A stretch of 64,000 bases of DNA from positions 1,695,800-1,759,799 of the forward strand of contig JAJVDF010000216.1 of assembly GCA_022410635.1 (NCBI GenBank), read 5' to 3'. This document shows positions 54,528 through 64,000 of the stretch, one piece after another. The stretch comes from Tretioscincus oriximinensis. Lineage: Eukaryota; Chordata; Lepidosauria; Squamata; Gymnophthalmidae. The notes below the pieces were generated by a model that was not told where the DNA came from, made no database searches, and saw only the letters and a program-made list of their open reading frames with translations. Within the stretch, counting starts at the first letter, position 1, and each line of letters begins with the position of its first letter. The translations under genes were made by a program, and so were the position numbers.

Positions 54528-55541
54528 GTAAGTAGCCTATGAATATCCTGGGTTGGTTATAGTCTGTGCCCCTGAGCGGCCAAAGCTTCTGGCTGTAATC
54601 TGTTGCAAGGGTGGCCTACAGGTAGGGTTGAGCGGGAGAGACAGGGGAGCTCTATTTTCCGTGATGGTTGTTTGCCAGGAATTGCAGCCCCTTGGCATGC
54701 ATGGTAAGAAATCCTGTGAGGTTAACTGGATGGCAGAATTACAAACCTTACAGGCTGCAGTGAATCCTTTCTCTTTCTTAGGAATAACAGTGTTGCTCCC
54801 AACCATTTAAAGAATATAATCTGAGTTTCTGGGACGGAAAGTGCCTTTCCCACAAAGATTCTAGCCATCATTTCACCCACTTATACCCCTTGCCCTTTCA
54901 CTATGTTCTGGAAGGTCTTCAAAGTCCCTACCTTCCCCACAGTGCAATCCAGGCACTCGGGGCATTCTGAGCAGAGAAATCTGGAAGATGGGGGTGATCT
55001 TTCTCTGGGGTCGCATCTTCCCCTTTGTCATATTATGCTTCCCTTTCTCATCCCTTTTATGTTGAAATAGCGTGGAGGTGTGTTCTTAGCATTACTCTTT
55101 TCTTGGCCCAGAGGTTTGTCATAGGCTAAGTAATGTGTGGGTGCTGAATGGTGACATAAGTAGCTGCCTTTCCCTTTGTAAGTCCTTTGTGACTTTCTTT
55201 TAAGATGCCCCTGTATGAAAGTAACTCCTATCTTGCCTTATGGGACCTTCTTTGCCACTGCATCATGCTGGAACTCTGCTAGGGTTCAGGTCCCTGGGCC
55301 TTGGTGGTTTCAGTAGGGAGCCCAAGAGAGTTTTTTCTAGTCCAGCTGAGATTCAGAAGTGAATAATATTTGCTGTCAGTACATTTGTGTCTAAGAAATT
55401 GAGTCAGCTGTTTCTCTGAGGGGCTTCTGTGAGGGGCCTGATCTTGCCTGCATCACTCAGACTGCCTGACACTGGCCATAGTTGGCAACTGCATAGGCAG
55501 GATCCAGCTTGAAGGATCTTCTAATTCCTTCTCCCTTACCA

Positions 55542-55718
55542 TAGAGATCCCACATAAAACCTGAGATAAAGCTTTACATCATTAATGGCTGTAGAAGAAA
55601 GGGCTTTTCACCAAGTGCAATTTCTAATTCCTGCAGTATCTTTGGGGGAGGGGGGACTTTTCACACCATTAAAGATGCAAACCTCTATCCCATTCTTAAA
55701 ATGGGATTGTTACCTTAG
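55542..55718. repeat. Palindromic repeat family B copy
   Basis: CATTAATGGCTGTAGAAGAA, CTTTTCACCAAGTGCAATTT at the left; CACACCATTAAAGATGCAAA and GGGATTGTTACC at the right. It lies in DCTN1 intron 1. Confidence 0.6.
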
Positions 55719-56069
55719 CAGCTATAAGGAAAGTGAAGCTTAAGCTGTATGAAGCCCTTCTGAAATACATGAAGTCAGAGCTCAGGACTGCTGTGGTGCC
55801 ACAGAGATATGTGGCCTTCAAGTTTGTGATCAAAGTCTTGTCAGCCAGGATTCAAAACCTCACTTGGAAGCAGAGTCAGTTTCTGTCTTGTCTACCTTGA
55901 AAGGTTGTTGTGACAGATATGGGGGCAGGAAGGAGAGAACTGGCAGACAAGTGTGATTTGAAGCTGATGTACAAATAAAATTATTTTGCTTCTTGTGTGC
56001 TTTTGTGCCGTTCTTGTCTTGACTGGCATTTGGTAGCTGTATTTACTGCTGCTGTTGCCCCCTGGGGTG

Positions 56070-56215
56070 AATCTACACTGAATCTTCTTTTGGCCTAAAC
56101 TTTGGAATAAAAACCTGCCATCCACATTCTAGTGGTGCCATAGTCTACATTGGCATGTGGATGGCCAAACTCTGTTCTGAGATATAGCTCAGAATAAGGC
56201 TTTATCTTCCAGGCC
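56070..56215. repeat. Palindromic repeat family A copy
   Basis: Left CTTTGGAATAAAAACCTGCC, ATCCACATTCTAGTGG; right CCATAGTCTACATTGGCATG, TGGATGGCCAAACTCTG, TTCTGAGATATAGCTCAGAA and TAAGGC. The right arm is the best preserved of the family. Confidence 0.65.
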
Positions 56216-56589
56216 CAGCTGATTCTAGAATAGTTCAGGGGTTCCAGCACACCAGTAGGTCTTCTGTCTAACTCCTTTTTGGTGTAAGAATAACAAAGCA
56301 TCCTCATTGCTTAGGCTGCCTTAAATGAGGCAGTTGCTACCCCCATCCTGTCACTGGCTGATGACTTGCTTATTAATCCTTGAATAATCTCCTCCTAAGT
56401 GAGGAGGAAACAGGGCAGCACTCTGCTATTTCATGGGGTGATAAGAAGCTTAGTGCTGGGAGAAAAGAGTCTTTTTGGGGTGCTTCATCTTGCTCTTTCT
56501 TCCCTGTCAGTCTGTCCATTGGTATTCTTACTGTTTANCTTCCTGTGAGGTCAGGGAGCCCATCAGGGGGTTTGAAATATTCATCTTTT

Positions 56590-56780
56590 GGTAGATTTTG
56601 TAGAAATAGTTGTGTTAGCCTGGATCCAAAATACCTAGCAAGGAAGGCAACATGAACTTTCATAAACAAATCTACCTGCATTTGAAGAAGCAGACTTGCC
56701 TACAAAACCTCATGCTGTCTGTCTTTTTTCTTATTAGTCTCTAATATATTATGACATGAGGCCTCCTTGTTCAAAATTCT
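56590..56780. repeat. Family C repeat copy, palindromic
   Basis: GGCAACATGAACTTTCATAA and ACAAATCTACCTGCATTTGA face AGCAGACTTGCCTACAAAAC and CTCATGCTGTCTG. An AGTCTCTAATATATTATGAC end follows. Confidence 0.55.
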
Positions 56781-56854
56781 GACTCGGTAGCTTCTGAAGA
56801 AGTAGACTGCTGCTTTTATTTGAAATTTTTTTACTGGGCTTCATAAAAAACCCC

Positions 56855-57310
56855 ACAACTCAGAACAATGTACAGATTGCTGACTGGAACGACTGGCTGG
56901 ACACATATTATACTAGTGTTAAAAGAGCTGAATGGCTGTCAATTCACTACCAAACTCAATTTAAAGGATTAACTTTAATTTACAAGGCCCTAAATAACTT
57001 GGATCCCGAATATCTAAAGCAACCCTTTCTTCCATATCAATCTACCAGTGCCTTGAGATCTGTGGATGAGACCCTTCTAATAGTGTTACCACTCCCAGTA
57101 GCAAAGGGGGGGGGAACCCAGGACAGGCCCTTCTCAGTGGTGGACCCCAGGCTATGGGATAGTCTCCCCTTTGGAGTATGTCAAGCATTATCACTGTACA
57201 CATTCAGAAAATCTTTAAAGATCCACCTCTTTAACATGGCATTTGGTTGAAGAAACAGTTTTCCCTTCCTCATTTTCAGCCATTGTTGTTTTTAATATAA
57301 CAATTTTGTT
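56855..57310 (+). repeat. L2/CR1-group LINE 3' end (plus)
   Basis: ATTGCTGACTGGAACGACTG, TTAATTTACAAGGCCCTAAA, GGACAGGCCCTTCTCAGTGG, CTTTAACATGGCATTTGGTT. In frame it reads LTGTTGW-like then LNDLD-type blocks of the polymerase C-terminus. Confidence 0.65.
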
Positions 57311-57609
57311 TAAAAACTAGATCCAGCATACATACAGAGAATGGTCTTTAACAAGTATCCCAAAACTACAACTGTAGGTGCATCACAAATAGCAGAAGTG
57401 TGGGGTTATCTTTGAAAAAGGGGCTACTACAGAAGAAGGTCCTGCCACCATATAAGCTATAAGCTAGCCTTCTCTATCCCTTGGGGTTGTAATATACCCT
57501 CTCTAGACTTTTCCAGAGTTGTAACAAGATGCATTCCTTAATGGTCTCATATTGTTTAGAGTCTTATGGGACAAGCATAAGAACTTAAATTTGACCTACT
57601 AACTAAGCA

Positions 57610-58144
57610 TCAATCAGTTCAGTTACTTAAGCAAAGAGCACCTCCCTTATGAAATCCAGCTGCAACGTTTGGTATCTTCAGCCTCGAAAGATGGCATATG
57701 TTTGAAGGATATAAAATCATACATGGGATAGATAAGGTGAATATAATTTTTTTCCCGTCCAACTTTAGGACCACAGGGCATTGCTTGAAACTAGTGGGCA
57801 GAAGAGTGAGGACAGACAAAGGAAAATATTTTTTTCACCCAGAGGTTAATTGGTCTTTGGAATTTACTTCCAGAAGAAGTGGTGATAGGTAACAGCCTGG
57901 ATAGCTTTAAGAGAGGGTTAGACAAGTTCATGGACATCAAGGGTATAAACAGCTACTAGGATGGATATCTGCCTCAGGGATGGAGCAACAAGCAATATTC
58001 CTGAAATACCATTTGCAAAGCATTGAGAACAGGTGAAGATTTTTCCTTCTGTTCCAGACTGCCCAGGTGGGCCACTGTGTGCGACGGAATGCTGGACTAG
58101 ATGGGCCTTGTCTGACTGAGTGTGACTCTTATGTTCTTATGTGG
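57610..58144 (+). repeat. CR1-type LINE 3' end
   Basis: ACCTCCCTTATGAAATCCAG, GATGGCATATGTTTGAAGGA, CACCCAGAGGTTAATTGGTC and GACTAGATGGGCCTTGTCTG, ending TTATGTTCTTATG. Confidence 0.85.
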
Positions 58145-58960
58145 CATCTGCCAACCAGTTGTCCCACTCAAGAGCCTAACAATATATACAGCAGATACTA
58201 GGGGTTTCCCCTTGTAGAGTGTGTTAAAGTAGGCTAAATGTGAGGTTACTAGTACATGAAGAGCAGTGATGAGGTTATTCCTGTCTAGGTAAAGGGATAC
58301 CTGATATACCAGCCAAAGCTGGGAATAGGAACGCCTGGCCCCAGAAATTACCTGAGCTTCCATGAACATACCATATAATATCCTAGAACAGAATAAATCT
58401 TCCCTAATTCCTGGAGTTTGAAAGTTTCTTCCCAAAGAGCAGCAGTTGCCAACTTTTTTCACTCTCATACTCTCTTGGCAGCTGATTTCCATAAATTGTA
58501 TTGTCTTCATACAAGGAACATTTTTGTAATTAATATAGTTGTTATTATTTCAAGTTTTCTGCCATTATTCAATATTTTTTAGCTTATCCTTTAATGTCTT
58601 GATTCATACTCCTAGGGGTAATATCTCAGTCTGGAAAAGAGTTTCCATCTTATCAGGATTCAGCCTCAGTATCCTGGCTCTCGTCCATTGCATCACTGCA
58701 TCCTGGCATTGGATTAGCACATTCACAGTTTCACCTGATTGAGAATTTATTCAAAAAAAGAGCTGACTATCTTCTTCCATGACTTCATTTTGATGTTGAG
58801 TCTAATTGGTAATAAAACTGTGTCCTCTGGAAACCAGTCTAGTTATTGCTACTCAGTTTTATAGGAGATAGAAGGAGAATGCATCATAGGACCTAGGAGG
58901 ATATTTTAACATGCAATAATCACTGCTTCTTTCAAGGAAAGTCTTACTGCCTCGGCTTGT
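58145..58960 (-). mobile_element. L2/CR1-group LINE reverse-transcriptase remnant (minus)
   Basis: Minus-strand pieces SQLWLVYQVSLYLDRNNLIT and LHVLVTSHLAYFNTLYKGKP correspond to LRQLRPLLNRDVLATV and LVTSRFDYYNALYMGLP in the better copy at 9660–10835. CAGCCTCAGTATCCTGGCTC and GCATCACTGCATCCTGGC follow the same element upstream. Confidence 0.65.
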
Positions 58961-59263
58961 AATTAAGCATTTGGAAATCCTTCAGATTATGTACATCACT
59001 AAGAAGAAACCATCATAATATGTCCCCTGTCTTTCTGATATGTGTTTTCATAATAACAAAATTCTCCAAATGAGGGTCTCTCTATGGCAACATATCAACA
59101 TATCTAATATCCAGACCACTCTCCTTGCAAAAACGTGTGTGACCTAGCATAAAGTGAGATATTCCTTTCTGCCTTTCTAGAGAGAGCTTTTAGTTCATCT
59201 TGATGTACATTGGTTCAAGGAGAAGGGGTCAAGGCCTTGAATGTGATTAGGCAAACCAGATTA

Positions 59264-59520
59264 GGCCAGTTTGGTGTAGTGGCTAGAGTGTTGGACTCAT
59301 ATCTGGTAGTCTCCTGGTTCGATTCCCTACTCCTCCATGAAAGCTAGCTGGGTGACCTTGGGGCAGTCACAGTTCTTTGAACTCTCTCAGCCTCACCTAC
59401 TTCACAGGGTGTCTGTTAGGGACAAAGGAACAAAAACTATGTGTGCCACTCTATGGTTGGCCACCCTGAGATCTTTGGGTATAAGGTGGGATATAAGTAC
59501 AAATAAATAAATAAATAAAG
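59264..59520 (+). repeat. CORE-SINE (MIR-like) element
   Basis: GCCAGTTTGGTGTAGTGGCT head, TCCTGGTTCGATTCCCTACT B-box, then the CORE block AGCTGGGTGACCTTGGGGCA and CTCTCTCAGCCTCACCTACT. The tail GGTATAAGGTGGGATATAAG ends in (AAAT)n. Confidence 0.85.
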
Positions 59521-60734
59521 ATGGGGATGGCCTTGAACCTCCTTATATTTGGAATGAACAGAAAAATCTGTAGAGCTTTTGTTGAAGTCTGTGGCAAAAT
59601 TCCCTCTTTTCTACTCTAGTGTGGCTAGAAAGTTGGAAAGTGGTATTTTTGTCATTGTCTCCATTTAGCTTTAAGTAGGTGCCCTAAATAATCGGTGAAG
59701 TCATTTTGCCAGTCTCCTTCATTCTTTGCAAAGTCTATTATGATACATATAGGGGCTAAGAAGCACTTTGTCTTATGCACCCTAAAGATAGAAGAATATG
59801 GCATGGGGGTCTTGGCTAAAGGTCTTCAAGGGATGAGCAGCTCTTACAGCTGAGAGTTTGGCTATTCTCAGTTTCTGTCTTGTGCTCACTTAACTGCTCA
59901 TCTCTCGTTCTTTTTTCTCTTTTAAGCAGTTCTTATGATTGATAAAACTAGGTTTTGGAAAATTAGAAATCCAGCAACAGCCCCACATAACATATTTTTG
60001 AATTACATTCTCAAGGGTAGGGGGAATACTATGATTTGCAAGACCATCAGTTTAGGGCAGGGTATAAAAACCATTCTTGACAAACAGGCAGAAATTGCTT
60101 TCTAACATAATATAATATTACAATATTATAATATGTATATTGCTAATCATGTAATTTGTGATAGGTAAGAGGAGAAACAGTTCCCTGTATGGAATGAGGG
60201 TTCTTTTCCTGTTACTTGCTGTCCCAGTTTTGCCTTTAGAATCGATGGACTGGGGTGCTTCTTTTTGAGTTTCAGATCTTTTACATGAGTGGCCAAGAAG
60301 TTCTCTAAGTCTTGAAAGAAGGTTTGTTGGGTGTTATTGTGACAAGAGACTGTGTCTTTCTAATGCTTTGGGATGGGTTCTGAGCCATTTTCTGAGTCAC
60401 TAAATCATAGCTTTAATAGATATGGGAAAGTTTAGCAGGGGCAGCTTATGATACCTGCACCATCTAAGGACATTTCATTTTGGCCACATTCATTAAAACT
60501 GAATCTCTCTTTTTTATGGCAACTCTACACTTGGCCCGTGAGAAGATCAGGTTTAGAAATATTTGAATCAATGAAAATGTTTTCTAATTCTAGATTATTG
60601 CTTGGAATATTTATTTATCCACATTTCTATCCTATCAAAAAGTCTCAGGATGGAATTTGCAGAAATAAAAAACAAAATTCAAGATGAGCACACTAAAAAT
60701 GATTTCAAAGAAATGGTTGTATTGGTCATGGGTC
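59521..60734. other. DCTN1 intron 1, no recognised element
   Basis: AT-rich intron; nothing supported apart from a short LINE-tail-like block near 60600–60660 (TATTTATTTATCCACATTTC). Confidence 0.4.
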
Positions 60735-60925
60735 CAGAATATCTAGGAAGGGAGTCTTTTAGTACCCTATAGATTAAGAAGAAAAAGGGAATCAGCAGGA
60801 GCTTTGTTAAACAAGACTACTTTTTCAGTTGAAGAATATACATATCTGAGAAGCAGACTTGTCTATGAAAGCCCATGTTGACTACCTTTTTCTTGTAGGT
60901 GCTACGAGACCACCTTGCTTGATAT
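60735..60925. repeat. Family C repeat copy, palindromic
   Basis: CAGCAGGAGCTTTGTTAAAC facing CAGACTTGTCTATGAAAGCC, CATGTTGACTACCTTTTTCT and GTAGGTGCTACGAGACCACC. Confidence 0.5.
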
Positions 60926-61059
60926 GTGGAGTGAAGTTGCTTGCATTTAGCCAGGAGAAGCATTTGGTATAGATTTGGCTTTCTTTTGCTGCTTTGTTGA
61001 GTTCCCACAGAATGTGGTATTCAAAGTTGTTTCACTTCTGAACATGGAGTAAGAAAGAA

Positions 61060-61604
61060 CCATTTGACCTTGTACTGAATGATAAAAAACGAGCAACAAA
61101 ATGATAAAAGCACTGGAACACCTCCCTTATGAAATTGGGCTATAATGTTTTGGTCTGCTTAGCCTCAAAAGACAGCATTTAAGAGGTGATTTAATTGAAC
61201 AGTATAAAATCATGCATGGGATGGAAAAGGTGAATAGAGGAAAAAATCTCTCACACATAAGCAGGGGGCATTCCTTGAACTTGATAGTAGAGTTAGAACA
61301 GGCAAGGGAGTCACCCATAGAGTCTCTGATCTATGGAATTTACTTCCAGAAGATGTTGTGGTAGCTAATAGCTTGCATAGCTATAAGATAGAAATAGACA
61401 AATTCAATAGCTATTAGATAGCTCTCTTGATACTGCCTCTAGGATAGGGCAACAGGCAGGATTTCTGAAATTTGCAGAGAGATACGAACAGGCAAAGAAT
61501 TTCTCTTCAGCTTTATATTGGTGGGCCACTGTGGGAGACAAAATGCTGGATTAGATGGGCTGTGGCCTGATTCAGCAGAGCTCCCCTTGTGTTCTTATGT
61601 ACGT
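61060..61604 (+). repeat. CR1-type LINE 3' end
   Basis: ACACCTCCCTTATGAAATTG, ATGCATGGGATGGAAAAGGT, TGGATTAGATGGGCTGTGGC and CCCTTGTGTTCTTATG. It ends only 56 bases before the DCTN1 exon 2 acceptor. Confidence 0.85.
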
Positions 61605-61660
61605 GAGGCTGGAAGCCCTTTTTTGTAGTGACTTAAAACTCTCCTTTGTCTCCCCTCCAG

Positions 61661-61915
61661 GCATCTAGCTCCACCAACAGTATCAGGATGAGTGCGGAAG
61701 CAAACGGAAAGCCCTTGAAAGTGGGATCCCGAGTAGAAGTAATTGGGAAAGGCTACCGTGGATCTGTGGCTTATGTGGGTGCTACCCTCTTTGCCACTGG
61801 GAAGTGGGTTGGTGTCATCCTGGATGAAGCAAAGGGCAAGAACGATGGCATCGTGCAGGGCAGGAGATACTTCACCTGTGAGGAGAACCACGGCATCTTT
61901 GTGAGGCAATCGCAG
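61661..61915 (+). CDS. DCTN1: DCTN1 coding exon 2 with the complete CAP-Gly domain
   Basis: Acceptor gtctcccctccag, donor CAATCGCAG|gtaagt; 85 codons, phase 0 at both ends. The domain runs from [20 protein letters not shown] through [19 protein letters not shown] and [14 protein letters not shown] to [10 protein letters not shown]. The GKNDG signature that gives the domain its name binds C-terminal EEY/F motifs of tubulin, EB1 and CLIP-170. Gly62 and Gly74 here correspond to human Gly59 and Gly71, sites of motor-neuron and Perry-syndrome mutations, and are conserved. A Met at position 21 (MSAEA) matches human Met18. The linker ASSSTNSIR is three residues longer than human TPSGSR. Later exons lie to the right of the window. 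Confidence 0.97.
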
Positions 61916-62689
61916 GTAAGTCCATGTGATTAACTATTATTCAAGAAACCAGCAGCTTGGTTAGAGCTTGGTTGAAAGAGGGAGGTGCAAGAGACTGGCA
62001 TTGCCTTGATGGCAGCAGTACTCTGATGAGCTAATGCTTTGCTCAGTAAAATCAGGTGTGTGCAGCAACATGTGCCTTGAAAGGCACATGTGGGAAAATA
62101 GGTAAGAAGGATGAAGGGGGAAATGCTGGTAGATTGAGTTCTATATCTGTCTGAGGAAGCAAAATGGATGGGGGTTGGCATGAGTGCTTTAATGACAGCT
62201 GAAGGAAGTGCTGAACTGGGTTGTGGAAAAGGATATTAGAAGCACTTTCTATAAATCAGTTTTCAGAATTACAGACTATCCATCTTTGATTTCTATACTT
62301 AAAATTAATGCTAAGGATCATCATAATTCAGTTCTAGAGCCCATGTTCTGGCTTCCGAAGGCCCAGACACATCCCCTTCCCAATTATTGCCAGAAAAGCC
62401 ATAATCGGTTAGGCCGGGCCAGATGGCTTGGGCCATTGGGTATGTTCTCTCTGTCCCCAAGGCTGCCCTAGAACTGTGGCTAGAACTGCTCCATGTTCTT
62501 CATGTTCTTAGGGTCTGGGATTTTCTTCTAGAAAATTGTCATTACTTTCTCCCTGCAAGTGACAGGAGTATCATGACCCAATTTTCTCTCTCTTACATAN
62601 ACGTGATTGAATGTAGAAGACAAAAGATCCACCAGGCAAGCCTCCTCACCTACCATCTTACTGTCTCATTTGTATATTATATTTATTTA
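61916..62689. other. DCTN1 intron 2, start
   Basis: No gene or clear repeat. 62208–62471 has an open frame of 87 codons without family or splice support. Confidence 0.4.
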
Positions 62690-62960
62690 TTTAAAGGTCT
62701 CAGGGCAGTTAAAATCATAAAAACAGAATACAACAACCATAAATCAGGGTACAATCAATAAATCAACCACACTGAGTTGAAATATGTGTGGAGCTATTTC
62801 CTCAATTGTCTAGGTGTCACCACTAAAAAGACCCAATCCTATAATGAAAGTGACCCTATCAGGGTCCAGCTGACTGCAGTGCGTTGGCTATATACGGCTT
62901 GACACACAGTAGAGGCCTTTGCCCTCCAATGGGCTCATTTCCAACAGCTTCTTGGAAAGT
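62690..62960 (-). repeat. LINE 3' end (minus)
   Basis: ATTTATTTATTTAAAGGTCT, CAGGGCAGTTAAAATCATAA and CTATTTCCTCAATTGTCTAG repeat the order seen at 5245–5400. Confidence 0.6.
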
Positions 62961-63529
62961 GTGTTTATGATATAGTGGAGAGGCTAAGATCAACTTGCTT
63001 TTCTGTCTTTGCAGCTGCAGTCAGTCTCATTACGGACACCAACTTTTCTTTGGTGGATTTTCTATGTCGTTTCTGCTCTGTGGCTGTTAGGAAACAAGGA
63101 AGTCTTGTCACCAAACCATCCTCTCTTATTTTCTTGGGTGGTTTTCCAGTGCTGCTTGAGGGAATAGTTGCCATGGCAATCTTGTTGGCAACTGGTGTCG
63201 GTGGCTGCAATGATCGCATCCCTTTTTTCCTTGTGATGGGAAATACAGATGAAACAAGATGTGACTCAGGGGTCACTGAGCTGGGATTTGCTGCATGTCT
63301 TTGCAGAGTTTACTCATCCAAGTGATAAATATCCATTCCCAGATTGAGCCAAATGCCTTTAGTCTATCTGTTCAAGTGGTAGCTCTGTGTGTTCCCCTCT
63401 CCATGAATTAATCTGTAAGGCTGAAGAAGATGTGAAGAGTGCTAGGCTGTGTGTGAAGCTTGGGAATAATCAAAATAGCAATGGCTGTGAGGACAGGGTT
63501 GACATAGGTACCGTAGATAGAATGTTCAG

Positions 63530-64000
63530 GATGAGGCATAAGCTACTACTGAGCCCAGTTCAAGATGTTAATCTTAACTTATAAGGCTTTGAATGACTTG
63601 GGGCCCAAATATTTCCAAAAACACCTTCCCACACATCAACCTGCCTTAAGAATGCTGACTGGAACAACTGGCTGGATGCACATCAAACCAATTGCACTAG
63701 CGGCCAATCTACTGCCATATCAATCTGTCCATGCCAAGATCTGCAGAGGATCCTCCCCCGGTTGGATCACCTCTTAGAGCAGCAAATAAAGTGAGAACCT
63801 GAGGTCTATGAAATAGCCTTAAGGTGCATTATTCATTATCACTATATTCATTCAGAACGAAGACGCATCTCTTTAACCTGGGTTTTGCTTCAAGAAACAG
63901 TTTTCCCTTCCACTCTTTCAGGTGTTGTTTTAAAATGTTTTTTGTTAACTGCCTTGAGACTTCGGCTATAGGGCAAGACATAAGTGAAATAAATACTTAA
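63530..64000 (+). repeat. L2/CR1-group LINE 3' end (plus)
   Basis: In frame LTYKALNDLGPKYFQKHLPT and LTGTTGWMHIKPIALA, the polymerase C-terminus, then CTTTAACCTGGGTTTTGCTT and a GCCTTGAGACTTCGGCTATA tail with AAATAAATAC. It runs to the window edge. Confidence 0.75.

Noticed and set aside
59264..59340. A tRNA-like sequence with A and B boxes
   Set aside because: It is the head of a CORE-SINE; it lacks a proper acceptor stem and anticodon arm.
62975..63325. 116-codon plus-strand frame preceded by a good acceptor (tttctgtctttgcag)
   Set aside because: It does not continue the DCTN1 sequence expected after CAP-Gly (IQVFEDG-like), and no family is recognisable.

Overview
The window is a piece of vertebrate chromosome: long introns with GT/AG splice sites, CpG-rich promoter islands and dense LINE, SINE and hAT debris. 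It carries the conserved WDR54–C2orf81–DCTN1 neighbourhood (human 2p13). The mix of CR1, L2, L1-like LINEs, CORE-SINE, tRNA-derived SINEs with a (TTC)n tail and several hAT families points to a non-mammalian amniote, most likely a lepidosaur reptile (lizard or tuatara); this is an inference from repeat style, not a species identification.

Layout. 1–600: CpG-rich head-to-head promoter, with WDR54 exon 1 leaving on the minus strand and C2orf81 on the plus strand (coding exons 1865–2089, 4766–4972, 7850–8899; 493 codons). 9.2–13.5 kb: LINE debris. 13.6–26.5 kb: a complete six-exon plus-strand short-chain dehydrogenase/reductase (354 aa, DHRS13/retinol-dehydrogenase type). 26.5–32.9 kb: repeats. 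33.0–37.4 kb: a minus-strand leucine-rich-repeat gene (three coding exons, 548 aa from the first visible ATG) with a textbook elongin-BC box at its N-terminus. 38.6–40.05 kb: a CpG island with good donors facing both ways, probably a shared promoter. 40–54 kb: repeats, including a frame-broken L1-like LINE and a 932-bp hAT. 54495–54527 and 61661–61915: the first two coding exons of DCTN1 (p150Glued), ending just after the CAP-Gly domain; the rest lies to the right of the window.

Compared with the mammalian order as I remember it, the SDR and LRR genes sit between C2orf81 and DCTN1, where human has nothing. The genes do not form one pathway: WDR54 and C2orf81 share a promoter with an RFX X-box-like site, DCTN1 is the microtubule-binding subunit of dynactin, the SDR is probably a membrane-anchored NAD(P)H oxidoreductase, and the LRR protein looks like a cullin-RING substrate receptor.

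The intergenic and intronic DNA is a stratified record of transposition. Three families of palindromic (hairpin) repeats, here called A, B and C, recur through the whole window. Two identical-length 78-bp Tc1/mariner-type hairpins, four hAT elements with recognisable 8-bp target duplications and several clean nested insertions allow relative dating.
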